Assembly (NCBI GenBank): GCA_035288225.1
Contig: DATEAT010000031.1
Span: forward strand, 50,249 to 114,248
Direction of reading: 5' to 3'
DNA from: RBG-16-64-43 sp035288225
GTDB lineage: Bacteria; Chloroflexota; Anaerolineae; Anaerolineales; RBG-16-64-43
DNA length: 64,000 bases
Below are positions 18,902-27,759 of the stretch, piece by piece. The position numbers were made by a program, and so were the translations under genes. The notes under the pieces were generated by a model that saw only the letters and a list, made by a program, of their open reading frames with translations, searched no databases and was not told the DNA's origin. Within the stretch, counting starts at the first letter, position 1. Each line of letters opens with the position of its first letter.

Positions 18902-20287
18902 ATGTCGCTGCGCGCGCGTCTCACCCTGGCCTATTCTGCGGTTCTGGCCGGCGTGCTGCTCGTCTTCGGCGCCGCGCTGTATCTCATCCTCAGTTTCAGC
19001 CTGATCATCCAAATCGACCAGACGCTGGCCCGCTCGGCGGAGGAGATTCTGCGCACGAGCCGGGTCACGACGCAGCGCGAACTGCGCATCCTGACCCTGC
19101 CCTCGCTGCAATTCGCCTCCTCGAACGTCTACGTTCAGGTGTGGAATGCCGAGGGGACACTCATTGCTTCCTCTTCCAACATGGGCGCCTTCGAGCAGCC
19201 GCTGGATGCGCTCTCGTTGCAGGAACCCACTCAGCAGTTCCGCGACGTGCGGGTGGGCGAGGTGCATCTGCGGGTGCTGACCGTGCCGGTGGTCCTGGCC
19301 TCCGAGCCGAGCGGCTTCCTGCAGTTGGCGGCGCCCATGGCCGTGGTCGATCGTGCTCGCGAGTCGTTGCTGATCTTTCTGGCGGTGGGCGGGGCGCTGG
19401 CGCTGCTCATCGCGGCCGGGCTGGGGAGCTGGACGGCGCGACGGGCGCTGCGCCCGCTGGATACCATCACCGAGACTGCACTGCAGATCACGCGCGCCGA
19501 TGATCTTTCGCGACGCATCCCGCTCGAAGCACCGCCGGCCAGCGAGGTCGGGCGATTGATCCTGGCCTTCAACGAAACGTTGGAACGCTTGGAGGCGCTC
19601 TTCACCTCGCAGCGCCGATTCCTGGCCGACGTCTCGCACGAATTGCGTACGCCGCTCACGGCCATTCGCGGCAACGTGGATCTTATCCGGCGCATGGGGG
19701 CGGATCTGGAGTCGCTGGAGGCGATTCAATCGGAGGCGGACCGGCTGATCCGATTGGTGGGGGACCTGTTGCTTCTGGCGCAAGCCGAAACGGGCAACCT
19801 GCCGCTGGCGCGTGCACCGGTGGAGGTGGATACGGTGCTCCTGGAAGTCTTCCAGCAAGGGCGCGTGCTAGCTCAGGAACGGGTGGAAGTGGTGCTGGGG
19901 GACCTCGACCAAGCGCAGGTCATGGGCGACCGCGATCGCCTCAAGCAGCTCTTCCTTAACCTGGTGGCGAATGCTATCCAGTACACGCCGCCGCACGGTC
20001 GGGTGACGCTGGCCATGAAGCTGGTCGGTGAGTGGGTGCACGTCTCGGTGGCCGACACGGGGCCGGGCATTCCGACGGACGAACTGCCGCACGTTTTCGA
20101 ACGTTTCTACCGCGTCGATAAATCCCGCCGGCGCCCCTCGCTAGGCGGAGCCGGGCTTGGGCTGTCGATCGCTTACTGGATAACGCGCAGCCATGGCGGG
20201 CGAATCGAGGCGGCTTCGGAAATCGGGAAAGGATCAACCTTCTCGGTGTGGCTGCCGCTCGCTTCCAGCACGTCTGGGAAAGACTAA
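18902..20287 (+). CDS. sensor histidine kinase
   Basis: A 461-residue kinase of the OmpR-partner class. It has an N-terminal helix at about 8-30, a periplasmic/extracellular sensor of about 120 residues, a second helix near 155-180 and HAMP. HisKA carries H246 in VSHELRTPLTAIRGN. The ATPase domain has N box LFLNLVANAIQYTP, G1 VADTGPGIP, F box FERFYRV and G2 GLGLSIAYWI. The sensor domain shows no recognisable ligand motif. Together with the preceding regulator it forms a complete two-component system. Confidence 0.95.
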   Translation: MSLRARLTLAYSAVLAGVLLVFGAALYLILSFSLIIQIDQTLARSAEEILRTSRVTTQRELRILTLPSLQFASSNVYVQVWNAEGTLIASSSNMGAFEQPLDALSLQEPTQQFRDVRVGEVHLRVLTVPVVLASEPSGFLQLAAPMAVVDRARESLLIFLAVGGALALLIAAGLGSWTARRALRPLDTITETALQITRADDLSRRIPLEAPPASEVGRLILAFNETLERLEALFTSQRRFLADVSHELRTPLTAIRGNVDLIRRMGADLESLEAIQSEADRLIRLVGDLLLLAQAETGNLPLARAPVEVDTVLLEVFQQGRVLAQERVEVVLGDLDQAQVMGDRDRLKQLFLNLVANAIQYTPPHGRVTLAMKLVGEWVHVSVADTGPGIPTDELPHVFERFYRVDKSRRRPSLGGAGLGLSIAYWITRSHGGRIEAASEIGKGSTFSVWLPLASSTSGKD

Positions 20288-20315
20288 CCGGCAACCGCGA
20301 GGCTTCGTCGACGGG

Positions 20316-20996
20316 TCAGGGGGCGAGACCCAACGCGGCGGCCGCCTGCGCGCACAGACGTCTCCCGCCGGCGCGCCGCCATTCCTCCAGACGCGCGCTC
20401 CCCTCACGGCCCGCTTGCGCGTCCTCATAGATACCCGTCCCCCAATAAGCGTAGCGCCGCGTTTCCGCGGGCCACAAATCCGCCGCCTGGCCGATGCGCG
20501 AGTGCCCTCCGTTGTATCCGGCCAAAGCTAATCCGGGCTGGCCTCCGCCGCGCTCAAGCCCTAAACGCAAGTAGCCCAGACCGCGCGCGGCATTGACCTC
20601 CGGGTCGAAGCCATCCTCCCCCGCCGAGAAGTGAAACGGCATAACCTGAAACAAGCCCATGGCGCCCGAGTGCGAGAGCGCCCCCGGATCGCCACACGAT
20701 TCGATTTGCATGACGGTTGCGACGAGGTTCGGGTCGAGTCCGAATCGCGTGGACCACGCAATGATTCTCTCTTGCCAATGGTGCACGGCCGGGTCGAAGA
20801 GGGGGGCAAGGGAGGCTGCCTGCGGTGCGGCCTCCCTTGCCGGGAGGGAAGCAGCCAAAGGCTGCGGGGAGAAAACCTCGGCCGAGGCGAAGGCCGAGGC
20901 GACGAGCCAACCCCCAAACGCCAGGGCGAGGGCTGCCAGGAGCGGTGCGGACAGCACGATCGAGTGTGCATGTCGAGGATCAAACCGCGTGTGCAT
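20316..20996 (-). CDS. lytic transglycosylase, SLT domain
   Basis: A 226-residue exported protein. A signal segment (LLAALALAFGGWLVASAFA) precedes a linker and an SLT/Slt70-like domain. The catalytic glutamate is E99 in MQIESCGDP, followed by SGAMGLFQVMPFHF, NAARGLGYLRLGL and LALAGYNGGHSRI, the usual goose-lysozyme-like motifs. It cleaves the glycan strand of peptidoglycan. ATG at 20996 has GAGG upstream. The stop of the preceding gene lies 27 bases away and no promoter is visible between them, so it is probably the second gene of the SOS-type transcription unit. Confidence 0.9.
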   Translation of the reverse strand: MHTRFDPRHAHSIVLSAPLLAALALAFGGWLVASAFASAEVFSPQPLAASLPAREAAPQAASLAPLFDPAVHHWQERIIAWSTRFGLDPNLVATVMQIESCGDPGALSHSGAMGLFQVMPFHFSAGEDGFDPEVNAARGLGYLRLGLERGGGQPGLALAGYNGGHSRIGQAADLWPAETRRYAYWGTGIYEDAQAGREGSARLEEWRRAGGRRLCAQAAAALGLAP

Positions 20997-21023
20997 TGCA
21001 GCCTCGTCCCGGCACTGGAGCCA

Positions 21024-21728
21024 CTAGCCAACGGGACCATTATTGCGGCGGGCGAATGTTGCACCCGGCGCGAGCGGAACGCTGCCGGCTTGGCCTTCGT
21101 CGGCCGAGGCGGGCTGAGGCGCCGTGTGCGGCGCCGGGCGGGCGGCGCGGGGGTAGGCATGCGCCATGGCTGTGAACGGCGCCGGTGTGCGTGCTTGCGA
21201 GAACAAGCGCCGGCCGCCCATGGTGAGCGTGCCGATGAGCAGAATACGGATGAGCCAAACCACGCCGGCCACGAACACGGGGACAAAGCCAAGCACCTGA
21301 CGGCGAGAGAACAAATCGTGACCCAGGTCGGCCTGTCCCATGAGAGAGAGGGTGACGGCCCACCAGGTGAGAATGGCATTCATGCCGCCGGCCAGGAACC
21401 AGGCCGCCACCAGGTACCAGGTCTCGATGCGCTCGGCGTGCTCGCGTTGAGGCGTGAACAGGCGCGCGATGCCGCCAAAGTCGATGCCGGAGAAGGCGAG
21501 TGCCAGGACGGTCGCCAGCGAGAGGCGCGCCAGGTGCAGGTCCCCGAGCAGATCGGCCAGCGCGAATTGGGTCGTGCTGAAGTTGAAGATCTCGAATGCG
21601 GCCAGCCCGAGGACGATGATCAGCCCGAAGGCTGCACCCTGCTCGGGCCAGCGCAGGTTGAGGCGGGCAAGCCTGGCCTGGTGAGGCAACTCAGTCGAGA
21701 GCGGGCGAGAGGATGTGATAGCGCTCAT
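21024..21728 (-). CDS. four-TM membrane protein of unknown function, putatively SOS-controlled
   Basis: A 234-residue protein I cannot assign. It has a basic N-terminus and four hydrophobic segments (about residues 34-54, 67-90, 104-130 and 148-172). A long Pro/Ala-rich tail of about 55 residues follows and is probably cytoplasmic or extracellular. Distinctive stretches are FEIFNFSTTQFALADLLGDL, FSGIDFGGIARLFTPQ and NAILTWWAV. ATG at 21728 is preceded by GGAGGAACTGAA. The promoter contains a LexA-type box. Its partner gene encodes a lytic transglycosylase. A holin-like, conjugation-related or stress-envelope role is possible; none is shown. Confidence 0.75.
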   Translation of the reverse strand: MSAITSSRPLSTELPHQARLARLNLRWPEQGAAFGLIIVLGLAAFEIFNFSTTQFALADLLGDLHLARLSLATVLALAFSGIDFGGIARLFTPQREHAERIETWYLVAAWFLAGGMNAILTWWAVTLSLMGQADLGHDLFSRRQVLGFVPVFVAGVVWLIRILLIGTLTMGGRRLFSQARTPAPFTAMAHAYPRAARPAPHTAPQPASADEGQAGSVPLAPGATFARRNNGPVG

Positions 21729-21779
21729 TTCAGTTCCTCCAAAGTGAAATACCGGTTCGGAAATCTGTGTTGCGGTTAC

Positions 21780-21807
21780 AGTATAGAACATCTGTTCTAA
21801 TCGTCAA
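21780..21807 (-). promoter_or_regulatory. promoter with LexA-type (GAAC-N4-GTTC) operator in the spacer
   Basis: On the minus strand TTGACG (21807-21802) and TATACT (21785-21780) are 16 bases apart. The spacer contains GAACATCTGTTC (plus-strand 21786-21797), an exact GAAC-N4-GTTC as in LexA boxes of Gram-positive bacteria; the symmetry extends to TAGAACA/TGTTCTA. A repressor bound there would block RNA polymerase directly. The expected transcript start is near 21774, about 47 bases before the ATG. Confidence 0.75.
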
Positions 21808-22146
21808 GAGGGCAAGTCCCATGCCGCGGCTGATGAGCCTACCGCTTCATGTGGGGGAGGCATCTACGAAACGGTGTGTATCTGGGGGTGAGGAAGAAGC
21901 TCGCCGATGACTGCGAGCTAACCGTGGCTCGAAGAGGAGGAAGCCGGGACACGAAAAAGGCCGGGGTCACGCCATGGCGTGCCCCAACAACTTCAAGGCG
22001 CTTCACCCTCGGCAACGCGGCCGCACCGGCAGCGTAGACCTGGGGCAGAATTGGAGCGCATGGCGGCCGCGGGCAGCTATGCGTAAGGCGTGCTATGCCC
22101 TCTCCCAAATCGGATGTTGTTTTTCCCGATCAGGAAGACAAGCCAA
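21808..22146. repeat. intergenic region with repeats R2 and R3
   Basis: A copy of palindromic element R2 lies at 21963-21985 (GGGGTCACGCC ... GGCGTGCCCC). The 37-bp element R3 lies at 22072-22108, inverted relative to the copy at 6743-6779. R2 and R3 are therefore found together here and in the 6.7-7.1 kb gap. I see no gene in this region. Confidence 0.65.
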
Positions 22147-23304
22147 CTACAGACGCTCGATGATCGTGGCTGTGGCCATGCCGTGGCCGATGCACATGGT
22201 CTGCAAGCCGTAGCGCCCGCCGCTGCGCTCGAGTTCGTGCAGCATCTTGGTCATCAGCACCGCGCCCGTCGCACCGAGCGGGTGGCCCAGCGCAATCGCG
22301 CCGCCGTTGGGGTTGACCCGCGCCGGGTCGGGGCCGATTTCCTTCTGCCAGGCCAGCACGACCGTCGCGAAGGCCTCGTTGATTTCGATGACGTCGATTT
22401 GATCCAGGCGCAACCCGGCGCGCGCCAGGATTTTGAGTGTGGCCGGGATGGGCCCGTCGAGCATGAGCACCGGGTCGGATCCAACGACTGCGGTCGACAC
22501 GATGCGCGCCTGCGGCGTGAGACGGTGAGCGCGCACGGCCTCGGCCGAGGCCAACACAAGCGCGGCTGCGCCGTCGCTGATCTGGCTCGAGTTGCCCGCG
22601 GTCACCACGCCGTCGGGTTTGAAGGCAGGCTTGAGGGCGGCCATCTTGTCGCGATTGGGCGGCATGCGCACGCCCTCGTCCTGTGCGAAGGAGCGCGTGA
22701 CGGGTGCGCCGCCCTCCGGCACATGGGTCACTTCAATGGGAAGGATCTGGGCCGCGAACCGTCCATCGCGGATCGCTTGGCCGGCGCGCTGGTGGCTCTC
22801 GAAGCTGAAGTTGTCGATCTGGTCGCGCGTCAGGCCCCACTTTTCGGCGATCATTTCCGCGCTCATGCCCTGATGGATGAGGGGATAGGGGAAGTCGCCC
22901 GGCCAGGTGGAGGGCCAATCGGCGCCGATCGGCACGCGGCTCATCACCTCGATGCCGCCTGCGACCACCACCTGCATCTCACCCGAGGCCACGGCCTGCG
23001 CCGCGAAGTGGATGGCCTGCTGGCTCGAACCGCACATGCGATTGAGGGAAACGCCCGGAACGTGGAAGGGGTAGCCTGCCTTGAGCAGCGCCAGGCGGGC
23101 GATGTTGGCGCCTTGTTCGCCGATGGGCGAGACGCAGCCGAGGACTACATCCTCGATCAAGGCGGCTTCCAGGCCGGCACGCTGCAGCACATCGCGCAGC
23201 ACGGCGGCTGCGAGGTTGATCGGGGTGGTCGTCGAAAGCGCGCCGCCGGGTTTGCCCACACCGACCGCAGTGCGCACGGCGCCGACGATGAAGACCTCAT
23301 TCAT
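22147..23304 (-). CDS. acetyl-CoA acetyltransferase (thiolase family)
   Basis: A 385-residue thiolase with the nucleophile C91 in NRMCGSSQQAIH, the histidine motif GGAIALGHPLGATGAVL and a C-terminal CIGHGMATATI. The usual CxG motif is therefore CIG, with H replacing the common G of GGG. The enzyme condenses or cleaves acyl-CoA/acetyl-CoA in fatty-acid oxidation or ketone-body-type pathways. Length is normal. No other beta-oxidation genes are adjacent, so its pathway cannot be fixed. Confidence 0.92.
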   Translation of the reverse strand: MNEVFIVGAVRTAVGVGKPGGALSTTTPINLAAAVLRDVLQRAGLEAALIEDVVLGCVSPIGEQGANIARLALLKAGYPFHVPGVSLNRMCGSSQQAIHFAAQAVASGEMQVVVAGGIEVMSRVPIGADWPSTWPGDFPYPLIHQGMSAEMIAEKWGLTRDQIDNFSFESHQRAGQAIRDGRFAAQILPIEVTHVPEGGAPVTRSFAQDEGVRMPPNRDKMAALKPAFKPDGVVTAGNSSQISDGAAALVLASAEAVRAHRLTPQARIVSTAVVGSDPVLMLDGPIPATLKILARAGLRLDQIDVIEINEAFATVVLAWQKEIGPDPARVNPNGGAIALGHPLGATGAVLMTKMLHELERSGGRYGLQTMCIGHGMATATIIERL

Positions 23305-23527
23305 GGGACCCTCCCTGGGTGGTTTGAGATGCGTGGCAATGAGGATGGATGAGCACCGCCCGATAGCGCACCGCGATTCGCGCGCGCGGGGCCGGGATGC
23401 GGCGCATCAACGCGGCAGTGCAACATGTCAGCCCGTGTAAGCAAGAGGCGGCGCTCCGCCAGGCCGTGCCGGCGGCCCGTCTTCTAGCAGCGTCTCCAGA
23501 GGTCGATGGAGGGCACCGCCGGATGGC

Positions 23528-23977
23528 TCAACCCGGCGGGCGCTTTTCCATATCGCGGATCTTCTCGACCTGACGCTGGTTCCACTCGTCCTGACTATAG
23601 GGCGTGGAGAACCACGCGTCAAGTATCTCGCGCGCGACGGGTTCGGAGGTTGAGCGCAGGCTGAGGGCCAGCACGTTGGCATGGTTCCAGGTGCGCGCGC
23701 CGCGCGCGGTCTCGGCGTCGGCGCACAGTGCGGCCCGGATGCCGGTTACCTTGTTGGCGGCCAGGCTGGCGCCGGTGCCCGTCCAACACATCACCACGGC
23801 TTCGTCGGCTGCGCCAGCCGCCACACGTTCGGCCGCAGCGCGAGTCACATCCGGCCAATCGGCGGTCTGCCCCGCGGCGGGGCCGAGATACTCCACCTGG
23901 TGACCCCGGCGCTTGAGGTCGAGACGGACCGCCTCCACCAATGACGTATGCTCGTCAGCACTCACCACGATTCGCAT
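23528..23977 (-). CDS. RpiB/LacA-family sugar-phosphate isomerase
   Basis: A 149-residue protein beginning MRIVVSADEHTSLVEAVRLDLKRRG, the RpiB/LacA/LacB fold. The active-site cysteine region is VMCWTGTGASLAANKVTGIRAALCADAETARGARTWNHANVLALSLR, matching the family's CgtGiG...N.AnvL pattern. A longer frame to 24160 exists, but ATG at 23977 has GGGAGAAGGGC upstream and the extra residues are not conserved. Likely interconverts ribulose-5-phosphate and ribose-5-phosphate or a related aldose/ketose phosphate pair. Confidence 0.88.
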   Translation of the reverse strand: MRIVVSADEHTSLVEAVRLDLKRRGHQVEYLGPAAGQTADWPDVTRAAAERVAAGAADEAVVMCWTGTGASLAANKVTGIRAALCADAETARGARTWNHANVLALSLRSTSEPVAREILDAWFSTPYSQDEWNQRQVEKIRDMEKRPPG

Positions 23978-24003
23978 GCCCTTCTCCCGTAGCTTCGGCA
24001 ATT

Positions 24004-24153
24004 CTATCGCGCTGCCTCGCGGCGCAAGGCAGTGAGAATCTCGCGCCCCAGCCCGGGGCCAGAATGGACCAAGCCGGTGTACACCTGCACCAATTGCGCG
24101 CCCGCCTGCAGCATGCGTCGGGCATCGCCGGCGCCCATCATCCCCACCGGCGG
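24004..24153 (-). pseudogene. remnant of dihydroorotate dehydrogenase (pyrD) C-terminus
   Basis: The last about 45 codons before a TAG at 24004 read GAGDARRMLQAGAQLVQVYT then GLVHSGPGLGREI. This is the FMN-phosphate-binding C-terminal end of class 2 dihydroorotate dehydrogenases. Sequence 5' of about 24153 in the same frame shows no PyrD motif, and there is no room for the remaining about 300 residues before the GGDEF gene stop at 24311. I interpret it as a truncated relic. Whether a complete pyrD exists elsewhere cannot be seen. Confidence 0.7.
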
Positions 24154-24310
24154 CCGGCACCAGGCAAAAAAGAGAGCCTTTCGGCTCAGGGTGGAAGTCG
24201 TGCGCGACGATAGGCGGCTGACGGGTGGAACTCGGTGTGGCGCAATCGGGGGAAATGGCGTGCGGCCCATTCGGTGATCGGGCGCGATCTTACTCCATTC
24301 GGCCGAAGCG

Positions 24311-27058
24311 TCAAGGAGCGGTTGCGCGCGGGACCCGGTCCGCGGAGTCGGCCAGTTGGATTTGATTGCGGCCCCGATCCTTGGCGCGGTACAGGGCGCG
24401 GTCGGCGACGTCCACCAGGGCGAATGCGTCCTTGGCGTCTTCGCCCAGGCCGGCAATACCCTGGCTGACCGTGGGCGAGGGCATCTGCCGGCCCAGCGAG
24501 TCGACCGGGCGCAGTTCGGCCAGCGTGCTTTGAATACGATTGGCGACCGACATGGCCTGCGTGCGGCTCGCGCTAATCAGGGCGATGGAAAACTCCTCGC
24601 CGCCCCAGCGCCCCAGCAAGTCCCCGTGTTTGATATGGCGGCGGATGGCGTCCACCGTGCTCAGCAAGGCAGCGTCGCCGGCCACGTGACCGAATTGGTC
24701 GTTGTACTCCTTGAAGTGATCGATATCCAACATGACCAGGCTGAGTTCGCCGCGCGTGGCGCGCGCCTGGCCCACCGCCGCCTCGAGTTCGACCACGAAT
24801 GCACCGTGGCTGAGCACCTGGGTCAGGCTGTCGCGGCGAGCCTGTTCGCGCAGCGCCTCGTGCTGCCGCGCATTGAGGATGGCATTGGCCAGTTGCTCAA
24901 CAACGATCTGTAGGACGAATTGATCGTCTTCGGTAAAGGCCCCCACCCGGGTGGCTTGCACATCGAGCATGCCCAACAGCGTGCCGGCCGAAAGGATTGG
25001 CAAAGTCATCTCTGCGCGGATGCCGGGCAGGCTGTCGACCTCTAGATAGTATTCGTCCTCAAGCACATTCTGGGATAGGTAGGGGCGCTGCGTACTCATC
25101 ACATAGCTGTTAATGCTCTTGGCGGCCACGGAGACGCGGTCGCCCTGAGCAACCTGGCGGCGGCCGAGCGGCCCGGAGCCGCCCACGAAGCGGGCCGTCC
25201 GCCCCTCATCCTCGATGATCAGAATATGCGCGTGTTCGAAACCCAAGCGCGCCGCCAGAAGATCGCACACCCGGTTGTAAAGCACCGCCGGATCGAGGAT
25301 TGAACTGATCTCGGTCCCCACCTCGCTGACGGTCATCAGCAGCGAGCGTTGGTGCTGCAGGGCAGCGAAGGCGGTGGCGTTTTCGAGCAGCGAGCCGAGC
25401 AGCGTGGCCAGAGTCTCGCCGACGGCCTTCTCGAGCGAGGAGGCACGGTGGGCCTCTTCGAACAGGAAGAGGAGAACCCCGTGGAATTGATTGGACAGGC
25501 TCAGGCGGAAGATCACCAGCGATTTGACCTCGGGGGGGACCCCTTGGTCGTACAGGTCGCGCCGTTCGATGGCAATGTCATCGAGCGACAGCGGGCCGGG
25601 AACCCCGCGTACCTCCGCCAGCCACGGCGCGGGGAAGAGCGCCCCGGAGCTCATACTCGTCCCGTCCAGCCCATCTTGGGCGGCCAGGCGCAGCCCATCG
25701 GCCTCCGCGACGAATACGGCCACCGCATGTGCCAGCACAAGTTGACGGGTCTCCTTGCACGCGCGCTGCAACAGAGCTTCGGTGTCGCGCTCGGTGGCCA
25801 GGCGGGCGGCCAATTGGGCGAGCAGGCCCATCTGGCTGCCCTCTTCCTGAATGTGCTGATACAAGCGCAGCCGTTCCAGGGCCAACGCCGCATAGTGAGA
25901 GAAGGTGTGCGTCTGGCGCATCTCGACCGTGGTCAGCTCGCGGCCAGGGGCCTCCACCGCCGCGACGCCGATCACCTCCTGGTCGGCGTGTATCGGCACG
26001 ACCAGGGCGCTGGCCAGCCCCAGCGAGCGCAAGGTGGGGTCGTCGTGCACTACGCGCGGCGCGGCTTCCAGCGGCGGACCTTGCTCGGGCAGGCTGAGCT
26101 CGGGGAGCGTATCGGGTTGCGCGCCGCACGAGGCCGAGGGCACAAACGCGCCGGTGGCACGATCGGCCAGCCAGACGATGCCGCGGCTCACACCCAGCGA
26201 GCGCGCCAGGTAGGTGACCAGGGTGGAGGCCACCTCTTCGGGTGTGCGGGTGGTTAACATGGCGCTTGAGCACTCAAGCAGAGTCTCGAGGCCGTTGAGC
26301 AGCTTCTCGCGGCTTTCGATGAGGTTGATGATCTCGGGCGACATGCCCGGGCTGGGTTTGAGGTGGCCCTCGCGAGTGCGCCCTTCGGCGAAGGCCACGT
26401 TGGCCTCAACCAACTCCTCCAGCGGGCGGAAGACGTGGCTGTTGAAGAGCGCCAGCTCGAGGATCAGCAAGAAAACGAGCAGCGCAATCATGACGCTCAG
26501 GCCGAGGAAAATCGTCCGGCTGACCGCCAGATTGAATGCGCTCTGCGAGACGATGTAATGGGCAATCCATTGCGGCTGACCGGCAGGATGTGGGCTGGCC
26601 AGGAGACGCGCCATGTCGAAGGCGCGCCCCGTGCGTAGGTCGAGTTCGAACAGGGCTGCGCGGCACGCGGGGTCTGGATTGCCGTTGCACATCCCGTCCG
26701 GCTGCGGGAGCTGGGTATCGGGCAGCACCTCAGCCCACGGCCGGTTGATGTAGTCGCTGTGGGTCGAGGCCACGATCGTGCCCTGGCCATCGGTAATGAG
26801 CAGCATGCTGGAGGGGATGCGTCGGGCGCGGAAAAAGGAGTCGAGCTCAGCCTGCAGCCCAGGCAGATCAGCGGCCCGGTCGAGGCTGCCGCCGAGCGAG
26901 TACGCCAGCTCGGCCATGTGATCGCCCAGCAGTTCGCGCGAGAGGTTTCCCGACTGCTGGGTAATGACAAGGACTCCGGCCAGCGTGGCCAGAATCACAA
27001 CCAGGATATTGATCGCGAAGAACTGACTACGCAGACGGGCGAACCACGAAGCGCTCAA
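24311..27058 (-). CDS. multi-domain GAF/GGDEF diguanylate cyclase
   Basis: A 915-residue signalling protein. It has an N-terminal helix (FFAINILVVILATLAGVLVI), an extracytoplasmic sensor of about 130 residues, a second helix near 175-195 and a HAMP-like linker. Three GAF-like domains follow (about 265-400, 415-560 and 575-735). The C-terminal GGDEF domain carries DIDHFKEYNDQFGH and the signature WGGEEFS. The GGEEF variant is active in known cyclases, so c-di-GMP synthesis is expected. The start is TTG at 27058; no ATG occurs before the first helix. It follows the Nudix gene on the same strand after 188 bases. Confidence 0.88.
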   Translation of the reverse strand: MSASWFARLRSQFFAINILVVILATLAGVLVITQQSGNLSRELLGDHMAELAYSLGGSLDRAADLPGLQAELDSFFRARRIPSSMLLITDGQGTIVASTHSDYINRPWAEVLPDTQLPQPDGMCNGNPDPACRAALFELDLRTGRAFDMARLLASPHPAGQPQWIAHYIVSQSAFNLAVSRTIFLGLSVMIALLVFLLILELALFNSHVFRPLEELVEANVAFAEGRTREGHLKPSPGMSPEIINLIESREKLLNGLETLLECSSAMLTTRTPEEVASTLVTYLARSLGVSRGIVWLADRATGAFVPSASCGAQPDTLPELSLPEQGPPLEAAPRVVHDDPTLRSLGLASALVVPIHADQEVIGVAAVEAPGRELTTVEMRQTHTFSHYAALALERLRLYQHIQEEGSQMGLLAQLAARLATERDTEALLQRACKETRQLVLAHAVAVFVAEADGLRLAAQDGLDGTSMSSGALFPAPWLAEVRGVPGPLSLDDIAIERRDLYDQGVPPEVKSLVIFRLSLSNQFHGVLLFLFEEAHRASSLEKAVGETLATLLGSLLENATAFAALQHQRSLLMTVSEVGTEISSILDPAVLYNRVCDLLAARLGFEHAHILIIEDEGRTARFVGGSGPLGRRQVAQGDRVSVAAKSINSYVMSTQRPYLSQNVLEDEYYLEVDSLPGIRAEMTLPILSAGTLLGMLDVQATRVGAFTEDDQFVLQIVVEQLANAILNARQHEALREQARRDSLTQVLSHGAFVVELEAAVGQARATRGELSLVMLDIDHFKEYNDQFGHVAGDAALLSTVDAIRRHIKHGDLLGRWGGEEFSIALISASRTQAMSVANRIQSTLAELRPVDSLGRQMPSPTVSQGIAGLGEDAKDAFALVDVADRALYRAKDRGRNQIQLADSADRVPRATAP

Positions 27059-27246
27059 GGTTCCGCGAGAGGCGGCTCCAAGGCAGAACTTAGATTGCCA
27101 TTTAGTATAGCGTCCCGCACTTCAAATGAAAAGCGCCCAACTGTACCGATTCATTGCCCCGGCCTCTCATCCGTGCAGGGCGAGGGTAGCCAGGCTTGCG
27201 TCATTGGTGTTACGCGCGCAGACCGCCCGCGCGGGCAGCCCATGGG

Positions 27247-27759
27247 CTATGCCGGCGGCGTGCCGTTGCGCCAGAGTGCAAGGATCATGCGCGTGGACGG
27301 AAAGGCCAGATCGGGCAATTCATTCGGGCCGAAGAAAGAGGCTCGCTCGGCATCGTCGCCGGGCTGTGGCACCCCGCTTGCAACGGTGCCCTCGAAGACG
27401 ATCAGAATGTCCGCGCCCTCGACCTCGCTTTGCCTCGCGATGACATCCCGCAATTGCAGGTCCTTCACCTCCAGCCCGGTCTCTTCACGGCATTCACGGG
27501 CCGCCGCCTGGCGCGGGTCTTCGCCCACCTCTACGTAACCCGCCGGTACCGACCACTTGCCACGCTCGGGCGAGACCCCGCGCTGGATGAGCAGGACTTT
27601 GCCCTCGCGGACGATGAAGACGGCCACCGCAACCTTCGGGTCTTCGAAATGGATGTAGGCGCAGCGCGTGCACACCGCGCGCAGGCGGCCAAAGGCAGGG
27701 CGCGCCTCGGTGGGCGCGCCGCAGCGAATACAGAAGCGCACGGGTTCGCGCGGCGTCAT
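27247..27759 (-). CDS. Nudix hydrolase with N-terminal zinc ribbon
   Basis: A 170-residue protein. An N-terminal zinc ribbon (CIRCG ... CTRC) precedes a Nudix domain with a complete box GYVEVGEDPRQAAARECREETGLEV. The zinc-ribbon arrangement resembles NudC-like or ADP-ribose/NADH pyrophosphatase relatives, but the NudC SQPWPFPxS motif is absent. The ATG overlaps the stop of the anti-sigma-like gene by 4 bases, so it is the third gene of the ECF operon. The substrate is a nucleoside diphosphate linked to another moiety; which one is unknown. Confidence 0.9.
   Translation of the reverse strand: MTPREPVRFCIRCGAPTEARPAFGRLRAVCTRCAYIHFEDPKVAVAVFIVREGKVLLIQRGVSPERGKWSVPAGYVEVGEDPRQAAARECREETGLEVKDLQLRDVIARQSEVEGADILIVFEGTVASGVPQPGDDAERASFFGPNELPDLAFPSTRMILALWRNGTPPA

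Noticed and set aside
21024..21728. Holin or toxin assignment for the four-TM protein
   Set aside because: Four helices and a long Pro/Ala tail are suggestive, but no family motif supports a named function, so it is left as unknown.
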